5,683 bases of DNA from an uncultured bacterium (GTDB lineage Bacteria; Bacteroidota; Bacteroidia; Bacteroidales; JACABE01): contig CAIWDQ010000263.1 in the NCBI GenBank assembly GCA_903911455.1, forward strand, positions 1 through 5,683, written 5' to 3'. Both the position numbers and the translations under genes were made by a program. Under the pieces are notes generated by a model. That model was not told the origin of the DNA. It did no database searches and saw nothing but the letters and a program-made list of their open reading frames with translations. Of the stretch, positions 1-5,683 are shown piece by piece (position 1 is the first letter of the stretch; every line of letters starts with the position of its first letter).

Positions 1-2836
1 CTACATTAAAACCTATAGCAAAGAAATAATTATTTTTTACAACCATTGAATTATTATAACTATATATACAAGTATTACAATATTTCATTACATTTCTCTT
101 TAGATCATTACTATATATACCACCCCCAATTGTAATTATATTTTTTATAGTATAATGAGGACTATAACTAAGTTGACTTGTATTCATTTCAGTTTTACAA
201 AAAATAGCTGCTTCATTAGGCTCACTACCTTTATATGAAGGATATATAAGACTTGTATCATAAATTGCCCCAAATTGATTATTATAAATAAAAACATCAG
301 ATTTTTTAATTTTAATTCCCCATTTTAAAACATAAAAATAATTCATCTGATTGGAGTTAGTGGTATCACCTATCATTAAATTATATACAGTATCAATAAT
401 AATACCTGTTAATTTTGAATGAGAATAATAACCAGATAAAGCATCATTTTTTTTAATTGTACTTGATGTAATTTTACCCGGATGTGAATGAGGCATAATA
501 TGATGTCCTTGGTGATCTACTGTCCATACTGGATTGTAATTATGAACATACAAGCCTATACTATCATTTATAAATTGTGTGGATGTTATCTGGAAATCAC
601 CACCATTATTAGATACTACTGCATTTTGTGCATCCATAATTATACAACTATCTATAACTATTTTTGAAGAATCATTCTCAGAAAATAATCCGTTCCATGG
701 ACATGTGCACGATTGTTTTAAATTACAACCTTTAAATGTTAAAGTTTTACCTGGCTTTACATTAAAACGCGCATTACTTCCTAACATAAGATTAGGGCAA
801 TATTTGAATTTTAAGTCTTTATCAATAGTTATAGTCCCATTAAAAATAATTGTATCATTATTGAAGTTTACAGTTAAAAAGCCCGGATTACCATTAAGCT
901 TAGTAATTATACCATCAGTTGAAAGCGAATTAACTTGAACAGCATTTGGATATAGGTTATTTGGATTTACAATTATAGCAGCCCGATAAGCCATACAATG
1001 GCTTATCGTATCAGTTCCGGTTACAATTACAGTGTCACTGCCTATATAATTCCAATTAAGAATTATGTCGTTACTTGCGTTTTGTGTAGCAATACTAGCA
1101 CCGGTAGGTATATGCCAGGAGTATTTTATATTTGCAGCAGTAGGTATAGTATAAGTTAAATGTACTTTAGTATGACAAGTATCTATCCAAGTCCTCGTAT
1201 AACTAAGAGGTGTAGGAGGTATTACTACTACTTTAATAGAGTCAACATGATGGCAAACATTCATCCCATTAATACTATCATCCGCCATAAAAAAATAGGT
1301 AGTTGTATCAATTGGTGCGCCCATAATTTCATATAAGTGCGCCCAAGTATATGTATAAGTACTATTTGAAACAGGGTAATTATAAGAATAGGTTAAATTA
1401 TTTGAATAAAACGGTTTAGCTATACAAGTCCACTTTTTAATATATTCATCAGATAGAGTATCTATAATTGAAATTTGTGTCCCGGCGCATATTGGAGGAG
1501 TAAAATTTGTAACAAATTTCATTTTAGGTTGTAATATTACATTATCAATCCAAACGTAATGCAACCCATTTACTACTCCTGAATAATTTGAATTAAAAAA
1601 TAATGCATCATAATCGTTTAAATAATAATGAAGTGGATTCAGTTGATTTGGATTACCAGGTCCATGTAAAGTATCAGGCAATAGTATTGTTAAATGTTGC
1701 CAGCCATTTATACTATCGTTATGTATATGCCCTATTAATATGCTCTTATGAAAAAGAGAATCGGGTGGTCTGTTATATACAACAACTGTATGAATAACAC
1801 TTTCTTCTGTTAAATAAATATCAAATCCAGTTCCTGGATTTTGCCAATGCGTATCATTAATTTTATAATCAAAATCAAGTTGATAAGAAGTTCCATGAGT
1901 TAATCCATAATTATTAGTATTTGTATTATTTGGATTTGAATACTTTGTTAATAAAGTGAATGCAGAGCCTTTATCATTATATATATCATTATAAGTTAAT
2001 TGGAGACAATTATGATGTGTACTAGAGTTAGCTGTATCTCTACATATCATTGATGTTGAAGGTGCAAAACTATACCAATTACAACATTTGGTGTAAAAAG
2101 TATCAAGTGGGTTTCTTACATAATTATAATCATATAAACTTAGATTATCTGAAGTAGGATTTGAGTTAAGAAGTGAATTTAATGCTGATGTTATGTTTTC
2201 AAAATCATAGTTAGCTATTAATGAGCAAGAAGTAGGACTACAGGGAGGCATTTGCGTAGTACTTGATCTAGTATTAGTACTATACATTGAAAAATTACTA
2301 CTTATAGAACTATCTTGTATTACTTGTATATAATATTTACTTCCAATTTGTAATTGTGCAAGTATAATATTTTGAGATTGATTTTGTGATGTACTAATAA
2401 ATATTAAACTATCACAATCACCTTTATATAGATTAATGGTTGTAACTTTAAATGAATTATTTTGTGAATATGGTATGAATAATCCAAAAAAGGAAGAATC
2501 TGCAACAAATGTCAACCAATATTCGTTGGATTGCATATGATAGGTCTCAAAACTATTAAATATTTTCAGAGTATCGGCAGCTTCACAGTTTGCTATAGAG
2601 TATGGTAAATTGCCTGCACTTGCATAAAAACTACTATCGATAGTAGCCTTAAAATGGAATCCTGTACTGCCATCATCAGCAGGTAGTAATCGTATGTAAT
2701 CTGTTGCAAAGTAATTATTAGATGTTGGTGCAGTTTTTAAATTAAAAGAAGTGCCATATTGCTGTGCATAGATATTGTTGCTTAGTAAACCAAAAAGCAA
2801 CAATAAAATAAATAAATAAAATTTATTCTTTTTCAT
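1..2836 (-). CDS. Large modular secreted surface protein with beta-helix, C-terminus outside the window
   Basis: The frame starts at ATG 2836 and has no stop down to base 2, giving 945 complete codons; the gene runs off the left edge. Residues 1-24 form a signal peptide (MKKNK, a Leu/Phe-rich core, then IYA before QQ). Residues about 95-180 resemble a PPC-type beta-sandwich (YWLTF at 106-110, LQIGSKYYIQV ending at 172). Residues about 205-435 look like a jelly-roll module, opening with NYDFE (209-213) and closing with WIDNV (429-433). Two Ig/PKD-like modules follow, about 445-540 (PPICAGTQISI) and 545-625 (paired Cys 554 and 614). From about 627 to the edge the sequence looks like a right-handed beta-helix, with short repeated strands and turns such as WNGLF and YNNQFGAIY. 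The start follows a gene on the same strand by 45 nt and has no Shine-Dalgarno. The family resemblance suggests type IX secretion and a role at the cell surface. The sorting domain, and any enzymatic activity, cannot be seen here. Confidence 0.92.
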   Translation of the reverse strand, partial: MKKNKFYLFILLLLFGLLSNNIYAQQYGTSFNLKTAPTSNNYFATDYIRLLPADDGSTGFHFKATIDSSFYASAGNLPYSIANCEAADTLKIFNSFETYHMQSNEYWLTFVADSSFFGLFIPYSQNNSFKVTTINLYKGDCDSLIFISTSQNQSQNIILAQLQIGSKYYIQVIQDSSISSNFSMYSTNTRSSTTQMPPCSPTSCSLIANYDFENITSALNSLLNSNPTSDNLSLYDYNYVRNPLDTFYTKCCNWYSFAPSTSMICRDTANSSTHHNCLQLTYNDIYNDKGSAFTLLTKYSNPNNTNTNNYGLTHGTSYQLDFDYKINDTHWQNPGTGFDIYLTEESVIHTVVVYNRPPDSLFHKSILIGHIHNDSINGWQHLTILLPDTLHGPGNPNQLNPLHYYLNDYDALFFNSNYSGVVNGLHYVWIDNVILQPKMKFVTNFTPPICAGTQISIIDTLSDEYIKKWTCIAKPFYSNNLTYSYNYPVSNSTYTYTWAHLYEIMGAPIDTTTYFFMADDSINGMNVCHHVDSIKVVVIPPTPLSYTRTWIDTCHTKVHLTYTIPTAANIKYSWHIPTGASIATQNASNDIILNWNYIGSDTVIVTGTDTISHCMAYRAAIIVNPNNLYPNAVQVNSLSTDGIITKLNGNPGFLTVNFNNDTIIFNGTITIDKDLKFKYCPNLMLGSNARFNVKPGKTLTFKGCNLKQSCTCPWNGLFSENDSSKIVIDSCIIMDAQNAVVSNNGGDFQITSTQFINDSIGLYVHNYNPVWTVDHQGHHIMPHSHPGKITSSTIKKNDALSGYYSHSKLTGIIIDTVYNLMIGDTTNSNQMNYFYVLKWGIKIKKSDVFIYNNQFGAIYDTSLIYPSYKGSEPNEAAIFCKTEMNTSQLSYSPHYTIKNIITIGGGIYSNDLKRNVMKYCNTCIYSYNNSMVVKNNYFFAIGFNV

Positions 2837-2881
2837 AGCTTTAAAATATTAAATTTAAAGGTTGTATTAAAATAAATTTTA

Positions 2882-4093
2882 TTACTTTACTTTGGTTTCA
2901 ATTGCTTCAACACGATTCAATAAAGCTTCATTTGCTTTTTTAAGTTCATCGTTTTCTTTTTTCAATTCAATCAAATATAGCGTAGTTTCTTCAATTTTCT
3001 TTAGGAGTATAGTTTGCATATCACCAATATTTACACCTTTTTCTATCGCTTCAGCTTCAGTTGGCAAATCCGGAAGTTTATTATGTTCTTTAATGTATTG
3101 TTCAAGTTGTCCTAAACTCATCAATTTGTAATCTTTAGCAAATACATAATCAGCCCATACATTTACTTTAATCTCTACTTCCCTTGCTTTTACTTTACCG
3201 TCAATTAAAATTAATGCATTATTTGCAGTGTCTGGCATCCACCTTAAAGCAATATTTTCGGTTGTACCATTTTTAATACCCAAAGCACCACCATTATTAC
3301 CATATACCACAGTACCACCAATACTTTTTGATGAAAATTGTTTTGTAGTTGTCCCAAACCATCCAATACCATTATTTGAGGTGGTATCTAAAAAAATATC
3401 TCTAAAGTGCATTGTTAAATCACCCGAAATATCTAACATTGATCTGGGATCTTTTTCACCTATACCAACTCTTCCGCTCACATCGACACGTATACCACCA
3501 GTAGTTTCTGTACTTGAATTAAAATAAGGAGCTATTACTAATCCTGGTGATTGACTATTTTCATTATCATCTTTCCATGAAATACTAAAGTCATTTTCTT
3601 TTACTATTTGGTTATAACTTGCATTTTGGGGATTAGCAATACCGATATCAAAATATCTTATCACTTCATCTTCCATTCCAAAGCCTGCAAATCTTGCAAA
3701 AGGTTGTACAAAATTATTTGTATTTGTAGTATATGCAGTAACTGTTAATGGAGCCCACTCACTAAAAGTCATTGCAAATTCTCCTACACTAAGCCAACCA
3801 TTTTCATCAAAAATCATATTCCATCCATTTGGTCCCTGAGTCCCAAATCCATTACCATAATTAATATTAGCCCATCCTTGGAAATTAAGACTACCACTTA
3901 TTCGGACACTCCCATTAACATCTAGTTTATATGCAGGATTTTGGACTCCTATACCAACATTACCACTATTAAAATAAATACTGCTATCAGTATTCAAATG
4001 CCAATTGGCAAATTGTGAAAATACATTTCCACTTAATAAAATTGTAAATAAAACTACTAAAAGGTTTACTTTTAAAACGAAATTTGTTTTCAT
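2882..4093 (-). CDS. Secreted fibre-like protein with VGIG repeats and C-terminal coiled coil
   Basis: The protein has 403 residues. Residues 1-26 form a signal peptide, with likely cleavage at VFS before QF. Two copies of a Bacteroidota fibre-type motif are visible: GNVGIGVQNPAYKLDVNG at 44-61 and GRVGIGEKDPRSMLDISG at 207-224. The stretch between them and up to about 310 is glycine- and asparagine-rich and probably beta-structured. Residues 312-358 (VWADYVFAKDYKLMSLGQL, then LPDLP) match a C-terminal module that recurs in Bacteroidota proteins labelled tail-fibre or cell-wall-anchor. It sits where an S74-type chaperone domain is found in phage fibres, but no SDRRLK-type cleavage core is visible. 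Residues 359-403 form a Lys/Glu/Leu heptad coiled coil that probably trimerises the fibre. There is no type IX sorting domain. The gene precedes the beta-helix protein by 45 nt, so an operon is likely. This looks like a surface fibre rather than a phage part, because no phage genes are nearby. Confidence 0.93.
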   Translation of the reverse strand: MKTNFVLKVNLLVVLFTILLSGNVFSQFANWHLNTDSSIYFNSGNVGIGVQNPAYKLDVNGSVRISGSLNFQGWANINYGNGFGTQGPNGWNMIFDENGWLSVGEFAMTFSEWAPLTVTAYTTNTNNFVQPFARFAGFGMEDEVIRYFDIGIANPQNASYNQIVKENDFSISWKDDNENSQSPGLVIAPYFNSSTETTGGIRVDVSGRVGIGEKDPRSMLDISGDLTMHFRDIFLDTTSNNGIGWFGTTTKQFSSKSIGGTVVYGNNGGALGIKNGTTENIALRWMPDTANNALILIDGKVKAREVEIKVNVWADYVFAKDYKLMSLGQLEQYIKEHNKLPDLPTEAEAIEKGVNIGDMQTILLKKIEETTLYLIELKKENDELKKANEALLNRVEAIETKVK

Positions 4094-4243
4094 CGTGATC
4101 TGTGTTTAATTTATAAAAAAAATAATTTGCATATTCAAAACCAGTTTCTTTAGTACTTGTAGTCTTTAATTTAAAAAATAATTTTTTATCCTATTGAGTA
4201 ATTAATTCCTCCTTTCATTTTGTTTTGTAGCTCTTAGGTTCTT

Positions 4244-4381
4244 TCAAGCATGGTTTTCAACTTTATTTATATAATAAAAAAGGGCGTGAACCTCCGCATA
4301 ATATTTCAACCAATCTGAGGTACCGCCAAGCACCCTACTACCATTGAAAACAGCAAAAGGAACACACCCATTCGGGTGCAT
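4244..4381 (-). CDS. Candidate small ORF overlapping the palindrome (45 residues)
   Basis: From ATG 4381 the frame encodes MHPNGCVPFAVFNGSRVLGG, then TSDWLKYYAEVHALFYYINK, then VENHA and a stop at 4244-4246. The frame stays open upstream to an in-frame TAA at 4427-4429, adding SEIPPRINYRETVFE without a further ATG, so both arms of the palindrome can be read through. The composition (W, Y, H, G, P, alternating hydrophobics) looks more protein-like than random AT-rich DNA would give. Against it, there is no recognisable promoter or ribosome site, the start is internal to the inner hairpin, and the length is small. It may be a real small gene, the tail of a degraded gene, or a frame carried by a palindromic mobile element. 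I do not recognise the family. Confidence 0.35.
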   Translation of the reverse strand: MHPNGCVPFAVFNGSRVLGGTSDWLKYYAEVHALFYYINKVENHA

Positions 4382-4428
4382 TTCAAATACTGTTTCTCGG
4401 TAGTTTATTCTTGGCGGAATTTCAGATT
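4312..4428. repeat. Nested imperfect palindrome, 117 nt
   Basis: Three concentric stems are visible. The outer arms are 4312-4330 and 4410-4428, pairing at 16 of 19 positions (AATCTGA and CCGCCAAG blocks). The middle stem pairs ACTACC (4337-4342) with GGTAGT (4399-4404), and AAACAG (4348-4353) with CTGTTT (4390-4395). The inner hairpin is CACCC (4365-4369) and GGGTG (4374-4378) around an ATTC loop. The segment is visibly richer in G and C than its flanks. Either strand could fold into one long hairpin. Candidate explanations are a MITE- or REP-like palindromic element, or a structured leader RNA upstream of the fibre gene. No T-run follows either end, so it is not an ordinary terminator. Confidence 0.8.
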
Positions 4429-4685
4429 AGAGAAACACTATGAAACGCAACTTCTTTAATATATTTATTCTATTTTAAATCATTTGTTTTTACCTTAATT
4501 AATTTTAAAAAGTTTTATTAAATTAAACAGGGTAAAAGTACAAAATAATTTTTATCTTTTATATGCTATTTCAATTTTAATTTCTTCCAAACTCTTAATT
4601 GCATTTGTGACCAAAAGGTTACCAATGAAATTAAATTATTTTCGGCGGTAAAGATACTACATTAAATCACAGAAGTCAAGTCATG

Positions 4686-4713
4686 TGGCGAGATAATGGC
4701 GAAATAGTGGCGA
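4686..4713. repeat. Three TGGCGA direct repeats spaced exactly 11 bp
   Basis: TGGCGA occurs at 4686-4691, 4697-4702 and 4708-4713, so successive copies lie one helical turn apart. A fourth copy, GTGGCGAG, is at 4791-4798, and both it and the third copy are followed by a TTCATAA block (4722-4728 and 4804-4810). Phased direct repeats at 11-bp spacing are how OmpR/PhoB-type regulators bind, but no promoter lies next to them, so the role is unknown. An old repeat or a remnant is equally possible. Confidence 0.5.
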
Positions 4714-4815
4714 GTTGAAAATTCATAATTTATAGTCTGTTTTATATTAACACTTTATAATATATCTTAGAAACTCAAATAGTTGAAATTGTGGCGAGAT
4801 TAATTTCATAAGTAA

Positions 4816-4856
4816 TAAAAAATAAAAAAGCTCCAACAAAATTAATTGTTGAAGCT
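4816..4856 (-). terminator. Intrinsic terminator after the 236-residue protein gene
   Basis: Bases 4829-4839 and 4846-4856 form an 11-bp stem (AGCTTCAACAA against TTGTTGGAGCT on the minus strand) with one wobble position and a 6-nt AT loop. On the minus strand a run of T with one interruption follows directly. On the plus strand CC and six T follow the other arm at 4857-4864, so it could also stop transcription arriving from the left. It lies 41 nt beyond the stop codon and separates this gene from the fibre/beta-helix pair. Confidence 0.87.
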
Positions 4857-4897
4857 CCTTTTTTCTCTTAGTTTTTCCCTCTCTTAGTCTTCCCCAA

Positions 4898-5608
4898 CTA
4901 TTCAGCAGGTGGAATAGGATCAACCGGAGGTACTAACGGTGGCACAAATGGCTTTGGTGGATGATGTCTGTTACCAATTATCCTACCGTTTGTATATTCT
5001 TTATAAAAATCAGAATTAATCCCTTTAAATGTAAATATAGCTTTATCAATACGTTCGTTAAAAATTAAATCAACTTCATGATATTCATCTACCATTTCTT
5101 CTTTTGTACTTTTACCATGGTCAATTATTCTTCCAGCTACATCTATCAATTCAAAGAAATCACTATTTCTTATATCCTGATCAGCTAAAAAAGCAATTGG
5201 TAAATCATAAGTAGCTGTTAATATTGTTTCGATCGGTAAAGCACTTGCAGTAATTTCTGTACATCTTATATGAATTTCTACCTCACTACCTTTTTTAATA
5301 TCACTCAACGAATAATCAAAACTTTTCTTAATATTATTATTTTTAATTTTGCTTCCATATCTATAACCCGAATTACAAATAATAAGACATCCTTCACACA
5401 TTTCGTCTAACTTCTGATTTTTACCTGCTGTAGCACCTTCAGTACGTTTATCAAATACAGCTTTTTTATTTATAATTACTAATTTAGCTTTTACTTCGTC
5501 AACATCTGCCTTTAACCCCAGATTTGCCTGCCATACCAATAAATATCTTTCCAGTATTTCAATTACTGTATTATACATATAGCGTTTGAAAACATAAACT
5601 TCTTCCAT
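4898..5608 (-). CDS. Hypothetical protein, helical with proline-rich C-terminal tail
   Basis: The protein has 236 residues with no signal peptide or membrane segment, so it is probably cytoplasmic. Residues about 1-210 are mostly charged and amphipathic and look helical. The layout (a Lys-rich stretch near 40-66, a Cys/Tyr-containing helix near 70-84, then FDYSLSDIKKGSE) resembles an uncharacterised helical family that I recall as frequent in Bacteroidota; that resemblance is from memory and tentative. Cys71, Cys74 and Cys78 form CxxCxxxC, but nothing else suggests a metal site. The last 22 residues (215-236) contain ten prolines, five of them doubled pairs (PP), a low-complexity tail that may be a flexible linker or binding peptide. 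ATG 5608 fits an A-rich leader with no Shine-Dalgarno and a promoter about 35 nt upstream. A strong terminator follows the stop, so this is a single-gene transcript independent of the genes to its left. I do not know the function. Confidence 0.88.
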   Translation of the reverse strand: MEEVYVFKRYMYNTVIEILERYLLVWQANLGLKADVDEVKAKLVIINKKAVFDKRTEGATAGKNQKLDEMCEGCLIICNSGYRYGSKIKNNNIKKSFDYSLSDIKKGSEVEIHIRCTEITASALPIETILTATYDLPIAFLADQDIRNSDFFELIDVAGRIIDHGKSTKEEMVDEYHEVDLIFNERIDKAIFTFKGINSDFYKEYTNGRIIGNRHHPPKPFVPPLVPPVDPIPPAE

Positions 5609-5642
5609 GATTTATTTTTTTTATAGATTTTTTGTAAGGGTG

Positions 5643-5672
5643 CAAAATTAATAAAAATAATCAATAAGCAAA
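5643..5672 (-). promoter_or_regulatory. Bacteroidota-type promoter for the 236-residue protein
   Basis: Read on the minus strand, TTTG (5672-5669) is followed after 18 nt by TAATTTTG (5650-5643). This matches the Bacteroidota sigma-factor consensus of a -33 TTTG and a -7 TAnnTTTG. The transcription start would fall near 5637, leaving a leader of roughly 28 nt before ATG 5608. No operator is evident. Confidence 0.7.
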
Positions 5673-5683
5673 TGTTAAATTTA

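Larger units (their letters stand above)
4094..4815. other. Long intergenic stretch between the terminator and the fibre gene
   Basis: About 720 bases hold no conventional gene on either strand. Apart from the palindrome, its small frame and the TGGCGA repeats, I see a 6-bp hairpin at 4607-4622 (GTGACC, AAAA loop, GGTTAC), long A/T runs and an AT palindrome near 4173-4188. Bases 4094-4240 must contain the leader and probably the promoter of the fibre gene, but no good TAnnTTTG match is present there. Confidence 0.6.

Noticed and set aside
579..938. Plus-strand open frame of 119 codons
   Set aside because: It lies antisense within the large beta-helix gene and reads as a shadow of that frame, with no signal or domain of its own.
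1603..1797. Plus-strand open frame of 64 codons
   Set aside because: It is antisense to the jelly-roll-like region of the large gene and has no recognisable motif.
2892..3527. Two plus-strand open frames (2892-3131 and 3228-3527)
   Set aside because: Both are antisense shadows of the fibre gene, whose minus-strand frame has a signal peptide, repeats and coiled coil.
4209..4216. Perfect Shine-Dalgarno-like AAAGGAGG on the minus strand
   Set aside because: No ATG or GTG follows at a usable distance, and the other starts in this window do not use such sites.
4244..4428. Retron-type RNA or CRISPR-related element
   Set aside because: There is no reverse transcriptase, cas gene or spaced repeat array in the window; the palindrome alone does not support either.
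4440..4478. Plus-strand ATG frame reading MKRNFFNIFILF
   Set aside because: It resembles the start of a signal peptide but stops after 12 residues and nothing continues it in another frame, so it is most likely chance.
4837..4844. TAATTTTG on the minus strand, a match to the -7 promoter element
   Set aside because: It falls inside the terminator hairpin, where its bases are explained by the stem and loop.

Overview
The window is AT-rich and its three clear genes all lie on the minus strand, so transcription runs from right to left. Several traits point to a member of the Bacteroidota. The start codons have A/T-rich leaders with no Shine-Dalgarno sequence. A TTTG / TAnnTTTG promoter sits upstream of the rightmost gene. 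Two genes encode secreted proteins of typical Bacteroidota surface type: one with VGIG-NP-KLDVNG fibre repeats and a C-terminal coiled coil, and one a modular beta-sandwich/PKD/beta-helix protein. No species can be named from this sequence.

Read in the direction of transcription, the right end (5683 to about 4815) is a self-contained unit: promoter, a 236-residue cytoplasmic-looking protein of unknown function with a proline-rich tail, and a strong intrinsic terminator. From about 4815 to 4094 no conventional gene is visible. This gap holds three phased TGGCGA motifs with a fourth outlying copy, and a 117-nt nested palindrome (4312-4428) overlapped by an open frame whose translation looks protein-like.

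The left part (4093 to 1) carries two secreted-protein genes 45 nt apart that are probably co-transcribed. The first encodes a 403-residue fibre-like protein. The second is a very large frame that starts at 2836 and stays open to the left edge (945 complete codons, no stop). It has a signal peptide, a PPC-like beta-sandwich, a jelly-roll-like module, two Ig/PKD-like modules and the beginning of a right-handed beta-helix. Its C-terminus, where a type IX secretion sorting domain would be expected, is outside the window. The likely joint theme is cell-surface display or adhesion, which is inferred from architecture only.

The most unusual item is the palindrome with its overlapping frame. It could be a mobile palindromic element, a structured RNA, a small gene or a gene remnant, and the window alone does not decide between these.
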